Below are positions 27,403-36,078 of a DNA stretch of 64,000 bases, piece by piece. Position 1 is the first letter of the stretch. Every line of letters starts with the position of its first letter. The stretch comes from Rhodoplanes serenus (GTDB taxonomy: Bacteria; Pseudomonadota; Alphaproteobacteria; Rhizobiales; Xanthobacteraceae), in assembly GCA_945897515.1 (NCBI GenBank), contig CAMDFO010000018.1, forward strand, positions 1 through 64,000, read 5' to 3'. The translations under genes and the position numbers were made by a program. The notes under the pieces are model-generated. The model was not told the origin of the DNA, made no database searches, and worked only from the letters and a program-made list of their open reading frames with translations.

Positions 27403-28575
27403 ATGATCCCCAATGCGTGGCAAGGCTTCGACTTCGGTCTCGGCGCCGATGTCGACATGCTGCGCGACACGGTGCGCGGCTTCTCGCAGGACAAGATCGC
27501 GCCGCGCGCCGAAGAGATTGATCGCTCCAACACCTTCCCGCGCGATCTGTGGCCACAGCTTGGCGCGCTCGGCCTGCTGGGGCTCACCGTCGAGGAGGAA
27601 TGGGGCGGCTCTGGGATGGGCTACCTCGCGCATTGCGTGGCGATGGAAGAAGTCTCGCGCGCCTCGGCTTCGGTCGGGTTGTCCTACGGCGCGCATTCCA
27701 ACCTGTGCGTCAACCAGGTCCGCAGGAACGGCACCGATGCGCAGCGGCGCAAATATTTGCCGAAGCTGATCTCCGGCGAGCACGTCGGCGCGCTGGCGAT
27801 GTCGGAGCCCGGCGCCGGCTCCGACGTGGTGTCGATGCGCACCCGTGCCGACCGCAAGGGCGACCGCTACATCCTCAACGGCTCGAAGATGTGGATCACC
27901 AATGGGCCGCTGGCCGAGACCATCGTGGTCTATGCCAAGACCGATCCCACGGCCGGCTCGCGCGGCATCACCGCGTTCATCGTCGAGAACTCGTTCCCGG
28001 GTTTCTCGACCGCGCAAAAGCTCGACAAGCTCGGCATGCGCGGCTCGGACACCGGCGAGATCGTGTTCCAGAACTGCGAGGTGCCGGCCGAGAACGTGCT
28101 GGGCGCGGTCGGCAACGGGGTGAACGTCCTGATGTCCGGCCTCGATTACGAGCGCGTGGTGCTGGCGGCGGGGCCGCTCGGCATCATGCAGGCGTGTCTC
28201 GACCTGGTGGTGCCCTACGTCCACGACCGCAAGCAGTTTGGTCGGGCCATCGGCACGTTCCAGATGATGCAAGGCAAGATCGCCGACATGTATGTGACGA
28301 TGAACGCGGCAAAGGCCTACGTCTATGCGGTGGCCCGCGCCTGCGACGAGGGCAAGACCACGCGCGAGGACGCCGCTGGCGCCATTCTCTACGCGGCCGA
28401 GCGCGCCACCTGGTGTGCGCTGGAAGCCATCCAGTGCCTCGGCGGCAACGGCTACATCAACGACTATCCGGCGGGGCGCTTGCTCCGCGACGCCAAGCTC
28501 TACGAGATCGGAGCAGGGACCAGCGAAATCCGCCGCATGCTGATCGGCCGCGAGATTTTCGAGAAGACGAGCTGA
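27403..28575 (+). CDS. ivd: Isovaleryl-CoA dehydrogenase
   Basis: 390 residues of the acyl-CoA dehydrogenase family. The catalytic base of the isovaleryl branch is E250 in [16 protein letters not shown], where most other acyl-CoA dehydrogenases place it near the C-terminus; there this protein has [16 protein letters not shown] without it. FAD contacts [11 protein letters not shown] and MWITNG are present. It oxidises isovaleryl-CoA to 3-methylcrotonyl-CoA in leucine catabolism and passes electrons to ETF. The next-step enzyme, methylcrotonyl-CoA carboxylase, is at 43.4 kb (beta) and 55.0 kb (alpha). GAGGAA precedes the start. Confidence 0.9.
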   Translation: MIPNAWQGFDFGLGADVDMLRDTVRGFSQDKIAPRAEEIDRSNTFPRDLWPQLGALGLLGLTVEEEWGGSGMGYLAHCVAMEEVSRASASVGLSYGAHSNLCVNQVRRNGTDAQRRKYLPKLISGEHVGALAMSEPGAGSDVVSMRTRADRKGDRYILNGSKMWITNGPLAETIVVYAKTDPTAGSRGITAFIVENSFPGFSTAQKLDKLGMRGSDTGEIVFQNCEVPAENVLGAVGNGVNVLMSGLDYERVVLAAGPLGIMQACLDLVVPYVHDRKQFGRAIGTFQMMQGKIADMYVTMNAAKAYVYAVARACDEGKTTREDAAGAILYAAERATWCALEAIQCLGGNGYINDYPAGRLLRDAKLYEIGAGTSEIRRMLIGREIFEKTS

Positions 28576-28636
28576 GCAGCCGTTGGATGGCTGCTGCCGC
28601 TGCGCTGTTTACCTCTGCTTAATCATACTCGTTCAT

Positions 28637-28657
28637 CCCTAGGCCTCTGACCTAGGG
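28637..28657. promoter_or_regulatory. Inverted repeat before the HTH gene, candidate operator
   Basis: CCCTAGG (28637-28643) and CCTAGGG (28651-28657) are exact reverse complements separated by seven bases; each also contains the self-complementary hexamer CCTAGG. It ends 11 bases before the ATG of the HTH gene and overlaps its GGGGAG ribosome site. Autoregulation by the HTH protein is the simplest reading. No T-run follows, so a terminator is unlikely. Confidence 0.5.
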
Positions 28658-28668
28658 GAGCCTGAGCC

Positions 28669-29028
28669 ATGATGCGGGTGCGATTGAAAGCCGACGGACG
28701 CTTGGTCGAAATCCTGGCCGACGGTCGCGAGCGCATGTTGCGGCCGCCATTGGCCGACCATGAGCGGCACGTCGATGCTCCCTCGATCGCTCCCGACCGG
28801 CCGCGGCAGGCGCCGATCGATGCCACCTACGCTCGGCATGTTCGCTCGCAGACCCGGCTGACTCAGGCCGAGTTCGCGTCCCGTATCGGGGTGCCGATCG
28901 AGACCGTGCGCAACTGGGAGCAGGGCAAGCGCTCGCCGCGCGGCCCGGCGCGGGCGTTGCTGAAACTTCTGGACCAGGCGCCGGACGTGGCGTTCTCGAT
29001 CCTGGGGCCGCAACCGTCGCAGGGCTGA
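28669..29028 (+). CDS. XRE-type helix-turn-helix protein, solitary antitoxin-like
   Basis: 119 residues. The C-terminal half (about 62-105) is an HTH of the HigA/MqsA type: LTQAEFASRIGVPIETVRNW followed by EQGKRSPRGPARALLKLL. The N-terminal half has a basic beta-hairpin-like segment (VRLKADGRLVEILADGRERM). Such proteins are usually the antitoxin of a HigB or RelE-like toxin, but the flanking genes are isovaleryl-CoA dehydrogenase and a small secreted protein, so no partner is present. An inverted repeat sits directly at its ribosome site. Confidence 0.72.
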   Translation: MMRVRLKADGRLVEILADGRERMLRPPLADHERHVDAPSIAPDRPRQAPIDATYARHVRSQTRLTQAEFASRIGVPIETVRNWEQGKRSPRGPARALLKLLDQAPDVAFSILGPQPSQG

Positions 29029-29034
29029 CCCGCG

Positions 29035-29391
29035 TCAGCCAACCTGGCAGGGCCGCGTCCGCGGAGCGCCGGGAATACGTCCAGAGGAATAGTAGCCAAC
29101 CGGCCTGACGAACGTCGGATTGCTGGGCATGGCGCCGATGTGCCTGCGGTCCGGATGGTTGATGGCGTGAGGCGCGCGAAGGCGTCTGCCGCCGTGGGCG
29201 CAACCGGTCTGGGGCTGCATCGGACGCATCGTCACCGGACGGGCGACGGGTACATAGCGAGCGTGCGCGCCTTGGGACCGGGCCATGCCCGAGCCGTGGC
29301 GGGGATAAGCGCCGGCATCGGCGGCGGTCGCGATCAGCACGCCGATTGCGGCGGTCGCGGCGAGAGCAATCAGAACCGACCTGCGAAGCAT
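29035..29391 (-). CDS. Small secreted protein, unknown function
   Basis: 118 residues. Signal peptide 1-26 (LRRSVLIALAATAAIGVLIA, cleavage near ADA-G). The mature part is basic and rich in Arg, Pro, His and Gly with two or three cysteines (QTGCAHGG, RPCQVG), without a recognised domain. Codon pattern and the signal peptide support a real gene. The start has AAGGGAAA upstream, and the longer in-frame reading is arginine-rich junk. Convergent with the HTH gene, six bases apart. Confidence 0.55.
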   Translation of the reverse strand: MLRRSVLIALAATAAIGVLIATAADAGAYPRHGSGMARSQGAHARYVPVARPVTMRPMQPQTGCAHGGRRLRAPHAINHPDRRHIGAMPSNPTFVRPVGYYSSGRIPGAPRTRPCQVG

Positions 29392-29624
29392 GGGGTTTCC
29401 CTTCGAGCTTTCCCTGGCACTCCGAGGTTGGTCGCGCTGGCGACGCCGAACGTTCAGTCCGTCCTTGATTCCCCTGGCAAACGTGCCCAATCCGAGGTTA
29501 ACAGGCCGAAGCGGCGCGTGAGCCGGGCGGTCCGTGCCCCCGGTTGGCATCGTCCGGGCGATGCGGCATTCTTCCCGCGCCTTTGCGCCCGTGCGGCGCG
29601 CTTTCCGCAATTTAGGAGAAGTCC

Positions 29625-30452
29625 ATGGCTGTCCCCGTCATCGAAGTTCACGGCGCCAAGATCCCGGCCATCGGGATGGGGACCATGACCTTGAAAGAAA
29701 AGATCTGCGTCGATGCGGTCTCGGCCGCGCTGCGCGCCGGCTACACCAGCCTCGACACCGCCGAGCGCTACGGCAACGAGGAATGGGTCGGCGAGGGACT
29801 GCGCGCCTCGGGCGTATCGCGCGACAAGGTGTTCGTCACCACCAAGGTCTATGTCGACAAGCTGGCGCCCGCGGACTTCGACCAGTCCGTCGACGAGAGC
29901 CTGAAGAAGCTGCAACTGCCGTTCGTCGATCTGCTGCTGATCCATTGGCCGAGCGCCACCGTACCGATGTCCGACCAGATCGCTTCGCTCTGCAAGGCCA
30001 AGCGCAACGGCCTGACGCGGCACGTCGGCGTTGCCAACTTCACCGTGGCGATGCTCGATCAGGCGGCCAAGCTCACCACCGAGCCGCTGGTGACCAACCA
30101 GATCGAAGTCCATCCGTTTCTCGACCAGAGCAAGGTGCTGGCCGCTTGCAAGAAACACGGTCTGTCGGTCACGGCGTATTGCCCGATCTCGCGCGGCAAG
30201 GTTCCCGGCGCCGAGGTGCTGGAGCGCATCGGCAAGGCGCACGGCAAGTCGTCGTCGCAGGTGTCGCTGCGCTATCTGACGCAGCAGGGCATCATCCCGA
30301 TCCCGCGCTCGTCCAATCCCGACCACCTCAAGGCCAACCTCGACGTGTTCGACTGGAAGCTGACCGACGCCGAGATGGCCGAGATCGGCAAGCTGCACCG
30401 CCCCGACGGCCGCGTGGTGAACCCGCCGCATCATCCGGAGTGGGATGTTTGA
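29625..30452 (+). CDS. Aldo/keto reductase, first of tandem pair
   Basis: 275 residues, an AKR barrel. The active-site tetrad is visible: D and Y in LDTAERYGNEE, K in VTTKVY and H in LLIHWPS. NADPH contacts lie in IPIPRSSNPDHLKANL. It reduces aldehydes or ketones, or 2,5-diketo-gluconate-type substrates, in the cytoplasm. ATG follows TTAGGAG. The stop TGA overlaps the ATG of the second copy by one base. Confidence 0.88.
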   Translation: MAVPVIEVHGAKIPAIGMGTMTLKEKICVDAVSAALRAGYTSLDTAERYGNEEWVGEGLRASGVSRDKVFVTTKVYVDKLAPADFDQSVDESLKKLQLPFVDLLLIHWPSATVPMSDQIASLCKAKRNGLTRHVGVANFTVAMLDQAAKLTTEPLVTNQIEVHPFLDQSKVLAACKKHGLSVTAYCPISRGKVPGAEVLERIGKAHGKSSSQVSLRYLTQQGIIPIPRSSNPDHLKANLDVFDWKLTDAEMAEIGKLHRPDGRVVNPPHHPEWDV

Positions 30453-31285
30453 TGGCGGGGACGGCCAATCCTGTCGTCGAAGCGAACGGCGCCCGCATTC
30501 CTCTCGTCGGGCTCGGCACCTGGGACCTGCGCGGCAAGACCTGCGCGCGCATGGTCGAGGAGGCGATCCGGCTCGGTTATCGCCACATCGACACCGCGTC
30601 GATGTACGGCAACGAAGCCGCGGTCGGCGAGGGGCTGCGCGCGTCGGGCGTGCCGCGCGACGAGGTGTTCATCACCACCAAGGTCTGGCAGAGCGATCTT
30701 GCGCCGCGCGACTTCGAGCGCTCGACCCGCGACAGTCTCGACAAGCTGAAGCTGCCCGCCGTCGATCTCCTGCTGATCCACTGGCCGAACCCGAGCATTC
30801 CGCTGGCCGGCACGATCGGCGCGCTGTGCAAGATGAAGCGCGAGGGCCTGGCGCGCCATGTTGGGGTTTCCAATTTCACGGTGGCGCTGATCGAGGAGGC
30901 CGTAAAGCACACGACCGAGCCGCTGGTCTGCAATCAGATCGAGTGCCATCCGTTCCTCGACCAGTCGAAGGCGATCGCGGCGAGTCGCAAGCACGCGATG
31001 GCAGTGGTGGCCTATAGCCCGATCGCGCGCGGCCAGGCCAAGGGCGATGCGGTGCTGTCCCGCATCGGCAAGGCGCATGGCAAGACCGCGGCGCAGGTGT
31101 GCCTGCGCTGGCTTGTGCAGCAGGACATCGTGGTCATCCCCCGCACCAGCAAAGCGGAGCGGCTGAAGGAGAATTTCTCCCTGTTCGATTTCAAGCTGTC
31201 GGCGACGGAAATGAACGAGATCGTGGCGCTCGGCAGCCCGCGCGGCCGCATCGTCGAATGGGGCGGCGCGCCGAAGTGGGATTGA
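30452..31285 (+). CDS. Aldo/keto reductase, second of tandem pair
   Basis: 277 residues, closely similar to the gene before it. Tetrad: D and Y in IDTASMYGNEA, K in ITTKVW and H in LLIHWPN; cofactor site VVIPRTSKAERLKENF. The start overlaps the previous stop (TGATG), so translation is coupled. The pair looks like a gene duplication kept in one operon, perhaps giving two substrate ranges. Nothing nearby identifies the substrate. Confidence 0.88.
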   Translation: MAGTANPVVEANGARIPLVGLGTWDLRGKTCARMVEEAIRLGYRHIDTASMYGNEAAVGEGLRASGVPRDEVFITTKVWQSDLAPRDFERSTRDSLDKLKLPAVDLLLIHWPNPSIPLAGTIGALCKMKREGLARHVGVSNFTVALIEEAVKHTTEPLVCNQIECHPFLDQSKAIAASRKHAMAVVAYSPIARGQAKGDAVLSRIGKAHGKTAAQVCLRWLVQQDIVVIPRTSKAERLKENFSLFDFKLSATEMNEIVALGSPRGRIVEWGGAPKWD

Positions 31286-31303
31286 GCCGTTACGGTCTGC
31301 CCG

Positions 31304-32281
31304 TTACATCGACCCCGCGAGTCCGATGTCGGTCACGAACTTGCCCCAGGTCGTGATCTCCTCTTCGAGAAATGTCTTCAACTCCGCCGGCGGCGGACTT
31401 TGCATCGGGATCAGTCCGAGCCCGGAGATCTTTTGGCTGATCTCCGGCATCGCGCTGATGGCTCTGATTTCGGCGGACAGTTTCGCGACGATCTCCGGCG
31501 GCGTGTTCGCGGGCGCGATCACCACATGCCAGTTGGTCGCCGAGTAGCCTGGGACGCCCAGTTCCGCGATCGGCGTCAGGTCGGGCATGGCCGCGATGCG
31601 GGTCTTCGACGATACGCCCAGCGCGCGGACCTTGCCGTCCTTGGCGAGCGCCGCGCCGGTGACCGGGTCGGAGAACATCATGTGGATGTGGCCGGCGACC
31701 ACGTCGTTCATCGCCGGCGGGCTGCCCCGGTAATGCGCGTGCCTGATCTTGATGCCGGTCTTGGCCATCAGCAGTTCGCCGGCCAGATGGACCATGGTCG
31801 CGGCGCCGGAGGTGCCGGCGATCAACTCGCCGGGCTTTTCCTTGGCATATTTGATCAGGTCCGCGACCGAATGGATCGGCAGGCTGGGGTTGACCACCAG
31901 TGCGAAGCCCACATCCGAGGTCAGCGCGACCGGTGCGAAGTCCTTTCGCGCGTCATACGGCAGCGATTTGTACACCGCGAGATTGGTGGTGAGGGTGGGG
32001 CTTGGGACCAGCAGCAGCGTGTAGCCGTCGGGCGGGGCCTTGGCGAGCGCGACGGTGGCGACGATGGTGCCGCCGCCCACTCGGTTCTCGACCAGCACCG
32101 GCTTGCCCAGCCGCTCGGAAAGCTTGGCGGCGAAGGTGCGGGCGATGAAATCCATTCCGCCGCCGGCGGCCAGCGGCACCATGAGCGTGATCTGCCGGTT
32201 CGGATAGTCCTGCGCGGTCACCTGAACGGGCAGCGCGAAAATAGCGAGTAGCGCGAAAGCGATCCGTTGAAGCGACCGCAT
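31304..32281 (-). CDS. Tripartite tricarboxylate transporter substrate-binding protein (Bug family)
   Basis: 325 residues with signal peptide 1-24 (VTA-Q). Bug hallmarks: YPNRQITLMVPLAAGGGMD, NRVGGGTIVATVALA, PPDGYTLLL, YAKEKPGELIAGTSG and HYRGSPP. No TctA/TctB genes are near. The ATG at 32279-32281 has GGGAGGA at good spacing and starts the signal peptide; the first in-frame ATG adds seven residues. The beta-propeller gene upstream on the same strand ends 26 bases before, so they may be one operon. Confidence 0.88.
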   Translation of the reverse strand: MRSLQRIAFALLAIFALPVQVTAQDYPNRQITLMVPLAAGGGMDFIARTFAAKLSERLGKPVLVENRVGGGTIVATVALAKAPPDGYTLLLVPSPTLTTNLAVYKSLPYDARKDFAPVALTSDVGFALVVNPSLPIHSVADLIKYAKEKPGELIAGTSGAATMVHLAGELLMAKTGIKIRHAHYRGSPPAMNDVVAGHIHMMFSDPVTGAALAKDGKVRALGVSSKTRIAAMPDLTPIAELGVPGYSATNWHVVIAPANTPPEIVAKLSAEIRAISAMPEISQKISGLGLIPMQSPPPAELKTFLEEEITTWGKFVTDIGLAGSM

Positions 32282-32306
32282 GATGAAGATCCTCCCTGTC
32301 ATGTTT

Positions 32307-33236
32307 CTAAAAAAACCCGACCGACTCGCACCCGGTCCCGGCCTGGAAACTGCGCTTGTGCCGCTTCGCCGGAATGTCGATGACGTGGATCGAGCCGTCG
32401 CCCTGGCAGCACACGAACAGCTCGTCGCCGCGAAACGTCATGTCCATTGCCTGCTCGCCGACCTTGATCGTGGTCTGCGTGCGGAACGCCGGATCGATCA
32501 GAGTTACGGTGCCGCTGTGCACGCTGGTGACGCAGACCAGGCTGTTGTCCGGGGCGTAGCGGGCAATCTGCGCGGGCTTGGTCACGCCTTCGAGCGGCAC
32601 CGTCCGGGTGACGCGTTCGCTGGCAACGTCGACCAGGAACAGGTTCGGCTGCTCGTCGTCGACGGCCACCAGCGTCCCGCCGTCGGCCGAGATCGCGATG
32701 CCGGCAAGCGCGCGCGGCGTCTTGATCTTGCCGAGCAGTTTTCTCTTCGGCAGGTCGATCACTGAAATCGTCGCGTCTTCTTCATTCTCGGTGTAGAGGC
32801 GCTGGCCGTCCGGCGAGATGATCAGGCGGTGGCCGTTGGTCGAGCCGGAATCGATGGCCTCGACCACTTTGTTCGTTGTACGGTCGATCACCGCGACCAC
32901 CGCGCTGTTCTCGCAGGTGATGTAGATCAGCCCGTCGGGCCCGAGCTTGAGGGTGTGCGGCGCGATGTAGGGCCGCAGGTCTATGGTGCCGACGTGGGCG
33001 CGCTTGTTCAGGTCGAAGATGCAGAGATGATGCTGCGGATTGGGATTTCGGCCGTGGATACCGTCGCCGAAGATCGGCACATAGGCCAAGCCGGTCTCCG
33101 GCACCACCAGCAGTTCATGCACGGTGCGCGGGAATCCGTCGATGACGACCTCGGTCTCATAGGTCTTCGGGTTCAGGAACAGAACCTTCCCGCCCATCTT
33201 GTCGACCGCGATCATGCCGCGCGCGTCGTCCACCAT
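32307..33236 (-). CDS. YncE-like seven-bladed beta-propeller protein
   Basis: 309 residues with repeated YVTN-type blades: each has a pattern like GLIYITCENSAVVAVIDRTT or RLYTENEEDATISVIDLPK. No signal peptide is present, unlike E. coli YncE, so it seems cytoplasmic unless the start is misplaced. Binding or scaffolding is the usual role of such propellers; no catalytic residues can be named. It precedes the Bug protein gene, which may hint at a ligand-related role. Confidence 0.75.
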   Translation of the reverse strand: MVDDARGMIAVDKMGGKVLFLNPKTYETEVVIDGFPRTVHELLVVPETGLAYVPIFGDGIHGRNPNPQHHLCIFDLNKRAHVGTIDLRPYIAPHTLKLGPDGLIYITCENSAVVAVIDRTTNKVVEAIDSGSTNGHRLIISPDGQRLYTENEEDATISVIDLPKRKLLGKIKTPRALAGIAISADGGTLVAVDDEQPNLFLVDVASERVTRTVPLEGVTKPAQIARYAPDNSLVCVTSVHSGTVTLIDPAFRTQTTIKVGEQAMDMTFRGDELFVCCQGDGSIHVIDIPAKRHKRSFQAGTGCESVGFF

Positions 33237-33371
33237 CGCTCTTCTTCGCCTCGCTGGTCAGGAATTAGGCGATGCTAGCGCAAGCTCCGTTCAAATCCCA
33301 TGCCTTGAACGCTTGATTTGGGACCCGAGGCGACCCATAGCTGCGCGTCGGAATTCACGTAGAGAGCGTCC

Positions 33372-33935
33372 ATGACCAACGACAAGCGCAGGCTGATCGA
33401 GGGCATCATATTCCTGATCGCCTACGGACTGACCATTCCGGCGGCCAACTGGTTCATCGGACATGTCGGGACTGTGTGTCCGCCGAACGGGCCATGCCTG
33501 ATCCCGGTCGCACCCGGTCTGATGGCGCCATCGGGCGTGGTGATGATCGGGATCGCGCTGGTGCTGCGCGATCTGGTGCAGCGGCGGCTTGGAGCGGGAT
33601 TCTCGGCGGCTGCGGTCGTGGCCGGCGCGATGCTGTCGGCGCTGGTGGCGCCGCCGGCGCTTGTGGTCGCCTCGGCTATCGCGTTCCTGATATCTGAGCT
33701 GGCCGATCTTGCGGTCTACACGCCGCTGGCGCGCCGCCGGCTGGTCGCGGCGGTGGTGGCGTCGAGCCTGGTCGGACTGGTGGTCGATTCCATCATCTTC
33801 CTGTGGCTGGCCTTCGGCTCGCTCGATTTTCTGCTTGGGCAGGTGGTAGGCAAGGCGTGGATGGTGCTGTTGTCGGTGCCTTTCGTCATGGTTCTGCGCC
33901 GCCGCGATGAGCGGCTCGGCCTCGCACCGGCCTGA
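33372..33935 (+). CDS. VUT-family transporter (YhhQ-like)
   Basis: 187 residues with five to six membrane helices. GLTIPAANWFIGH, VLRDLVQRRLGA and SELADLAVYTPL are typical of the VUT/ECF-like family that takes up queuosine precursors such as preQ0, or vitamins. VDSIIFLWLAFGSLDFLLGQVVGKAWM is the conserved last helical pair. No queuosine biosynthesis gene and no preQ1 riboswitch are seen in the short leader, so the substrate is uncertain. Confidence 0.8.
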   Translation: MTNDKRRLIEGIIFLIAYGLTIPAANWFIGHVGTVCPPNGPCLIPVAPGLMAPSGVVMIGIALVLRDLVQRRLGAGFSAAAVVAGAMLSALVAPPALVVASAIAFLISELADLAVYTPLARRRLVAAVVASSLVGLVVDSIIFLWLAFGSLDFLLGQVVGKAWMVLLSVPFVMVLRRRDERLGLAPA

Positions 33936-33945
33936 GGGGTCTGAC

Positions 33946-34644
33946 ATGAATCCCGCCTATGACATTCTGCGCAACGTCACCACGGCCACCATCACGACGG
34001 TGCTGCTCAAGAAGGGAATTCGGCGCTGCTGGATGAGCGGGCCGATGCCGCTCGTACCGGGCGGGCAGCGCCTCGTCGGACCGGCCTTCACGCTGCGGTT
34101 CGTTCCGGTGCGCGAGGACCTTGCGACGCCCGAGAGCTGGGGCAAGCCGATCTCGACCCGTGCCGCGATCGAGGCAATGCCCTCGGGCTGCATCGCGGTC
34201 GCTGACGCCATGGGCCTGACCACCGCCGGCATCTTCGGCGACATTCTCGTGATGCGGATGGCGCGCCGCAGCGTTACGGCGCTCGTTACCGACGGCGTGA
34301 TCCGCGACAAGACCGGCGTGCTCGCCGCAGAGCTGCCGGTGTGGTGCCAGGGCACGGCGGCGCCGGCTTCGGTCAACGGGCTGACGTTCGTCGGGTGGCA
34401 GGAGCCGATCGCCTGCGGCGGCTGCGCGATCTTTCCAGACGACGTGATCGTGGCCGACGACGACGGCGCCGTGGTGATCCCGAAGGACCTCGTCGATTTC
34501 GTCGCGACCGAGGGCGAGGAACACGAGCGTTACGAGACCTGGGTGGTCGGCGAAGTCGAGAAGGGCGTCGCGCTCCCCGGCCTTTATCCGCCGAACGACG
34601 AAGCCAAGGCGCGCTATCAGGCGTGGAAGAAATCCCGAACCTGA
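33946..34644 (+). CDS. RraA-family protein (HMG/CHA aldolase-like)
   Basis: 232 residues. GIFGDILVMRMARRSVTALVTDG with VIRD is the RraA core that binds a divalent metal and the pyruvate-like carbonyl; FPDDVIVADDDGAVVIPKDL is the second family block. Members are either 4-hydroxy-4-methyl-2-oxoglutarate aldolases/oxaloacetate decarboxylases or RNase E regulators; with this length and no RNase context the enzyme role is more likely. GAGGGG precedes the ATG at 33946. It follows the VUT gene by ten bases and precedes the YdcF-like gene by 13, suggesting an operon. Confidence 0.82.
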   Translation: MNPAYDILRNVTTATITTVLLKKGIRRCWMSGPMPLVPGGQRLVGPAFTLRFVPVREDLATPESWGKPISTRAAIEAMPSGCIAVADAMGLTTAGIFGDILVMRMARRSVTALVTDGVIRDKTGVLAAELPVWCQGTAAPASVNGLTFVGWQEPIACGGCAIFPDDVIVADDDGAVVIPKDLVDFVATEGEEHERYETWVVGEVEKGVALPGLYPPNDEAKARYQAWKKSRT

Positions 34645-34657
34645 CGCGGTCGGACCG

Positions 34658-35455
34658 ATGTTCTTCGAGCTCTCCAAGATATTCGGCTTCTTCGCATCCC
34701 CTTCCAACGTCGTGATCGCGCTTGGGCTGTTTGGCGTGCTGCTGATGCTCACGCCGTTCGCGCGCGCCGGCCGGTGTCTGGCGGTGGCGAGTCTGTTGCT
34801 GCTGGCGGCGATCGGGTTCTCGCCGCTCGGCAACGCACTGATGCTCGCGTTGGAGGATCGCTTTCCGCCGTGGAGCAACGCTGGCGGCGCGCCCGACGGC
34901 GTCATCGTGCTCGGCGGCGCCCTGGGTCCCGGCATGTCGGCGGCGCGCGGCTCGCCGGCGCTCGACGAGGCGGCGGAGCGGATCACGGTTGTCGCCGACC
35001 TCGCTCGGCGTTTTCCAGCGGCGCGCATTGTCTACACCGGCGGCTCCGGCGCGCTCTTTGATCGCGAAGGCGCCGAGGCGGATTTCGCGCTGCCGCTGCT
35101 GGAGAGCTTCGGCATCGCGCGCGAGCGCATCGTTCTGGAAAACCGCTCGCGCAACACGGTCGAGAACGCGATCTTCACCAGGGAGCTGGTCAATCCCAAG
35201 GCCGGCGAGCGCTGGCTGCTGGTGACATCCGGCTATCATATGCCGCGCTCGATCGGGATTTTCCGTGCCGCGAGCTTTCCGGTCGAAGCCTATCCGGTGG
35301 ACTGGCGCACCCGCGGCGCGAGCGATCTGTCGCGGCCCTTTGGCATACTCGCCGACGGACTCAAGCGCACCGACACCGCGACGCGCGAATGGGTTGGCCT
35401 CGTGGTGTATTGGCTGACCGGGCGAACCTCGGCGTTATTTCCGGGACCGGCCTAA
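34658..35455 (+). CDS. YdcF/ElyC-like (DUF218) membrane protein
   Basis: 265 residues: two N-terminal membrane helices (about 15-37 and 41-65) and a DUF218 domain with GVIVLGGALGPG, IVYTGGSG, ENRSRNTVENAIFT and VTSGYHMPRSIGIF. E. coli ElyC is needed for envelope integrity and peptidoglycan precursor use at low temperature; YdcF binds S-adenosylmethionine. A similar envelope role is inferred. Its stop overlaps the stop of the convergent DUF3253 gene by four bases. Confidence 0.82.
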   Translation: MFFELSKIFGFFASPSNVVIALGLFGVLLMLTPFARAGRCLAVASLLLLAAIGFSPLGNALMLALEDRFPPWSNAGGAPDGVIVLGGALGPGMSAARGSPALDEAAERITVVADLARRFPAARIVYTGGSGALFDREGAEADFALPLLESFGIARERIVLENRSRNTVENAIFTRELVNPKAGERWLLVTSGYHMPRSIGIFRAASFPVEAYPVDWRTRGASDLSRPFGILADGLKRTDTATREWVGLVVYWLTGRTSALFPGPA

Positions 35456-35712
35456 TCCTGCCGGGGCAGGCCGAGCCGATAGATTCCCTTGAAGTCGTTC
35501 GGATCGACCGGGTGGCCCTTGCGGTAAATCACCAGCCGGCCGGTCAGTGCGAGTTGCACCGCGCCGCGGCGGACCTGCGGCATGACCAGATGCCATTCGG
35601 TCCCGGGTTTGAGCACGCGCGCCACATCGGTCGGGCCGACGGTCTTTCCGGCGCCGGCGTCGGCGAGCAACCGCAGGATGGCTTCTTCAACGGCGGGTGC
35701 CGGAACGGTCAC
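35452..35712 (-). CDS. DUF3253 protein
   Basis: 86 residues with an all-alpha/winged pattern: EEAILRLLADAG, VGPTDVARVLKPGTEWH, MPQVRRGAVQLALTGRLVIY and KGHPVDPNDFKGIYRL, the usual order of DUF3253. The function is unknown; the fold suggests a winged-helix nucleic-acid-binding unit. A GTG at 35710-35712 with AAGGA upstream is chosen over a TTG 15 codons earlier. Confidence 0.68.
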   Translation of the reverse strand: MTVPAPAVEEAILRLLADAGAGKTVGPTDVARVLKPGTEWHLVMPQVRRGAVQLALTGRLVIYRKGHPVDPNDFKGIYRLGLPRQD

Positions 35713-35919
35713 GGGCTGAATCCTTGAGAATGCCGATGTTGCCTTGCATCGGTGCAATTGCCACGCACGTCGCGGTTGCGCGCAAACCCCTCGGACGGCA
35801 ACTCATGTTTGTGCATCTAACGGTATCGCGATATTCTGCGTGCGTCTGGACGATTCGGCTCCGAGTTTTGCGTACTCGGACAGACGGTGGCGACGGGGGT
35901 CGCTTCGGGGAATCGTCGA

Positions 35920-36075
35920 ATGTCTCTGGAACTGGACGCACGCGCGAGCGCGGTTGAGACCACGGACGAGTTCGAGATCGAACGTCGCTGGGCCGAGACC
36001 ATCGTCACCGTCATGGGCACCACGCTGGCCGTTCTGTTCGCTTCGTCAGTCGCGGTCGTGATGTATCTCGCCTGA
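35920..36075 (+). CDS. Small single-pass membrane protein
   Basis: 51 residues: an acidic, charged first half (SLELDARASAVETTDEFEIE) and one C-terminal membrane helix (ETIVTVMGTTLAVLFASSVA onward). The ATG has GGGGA eight bases before it. No family recognised. It is convergent with the DUF599 gene, three bases apart. A small hairpin CCGAGT/ACTCGG lies about 45 bases upstream of the start. Confidence 0.5.
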   Translation: MSLELDARASAVETTDEFEIERRWAETIVTVMGTTLAVLFASSVAVVMYLA

Positions 36076-36078
36076 ACA

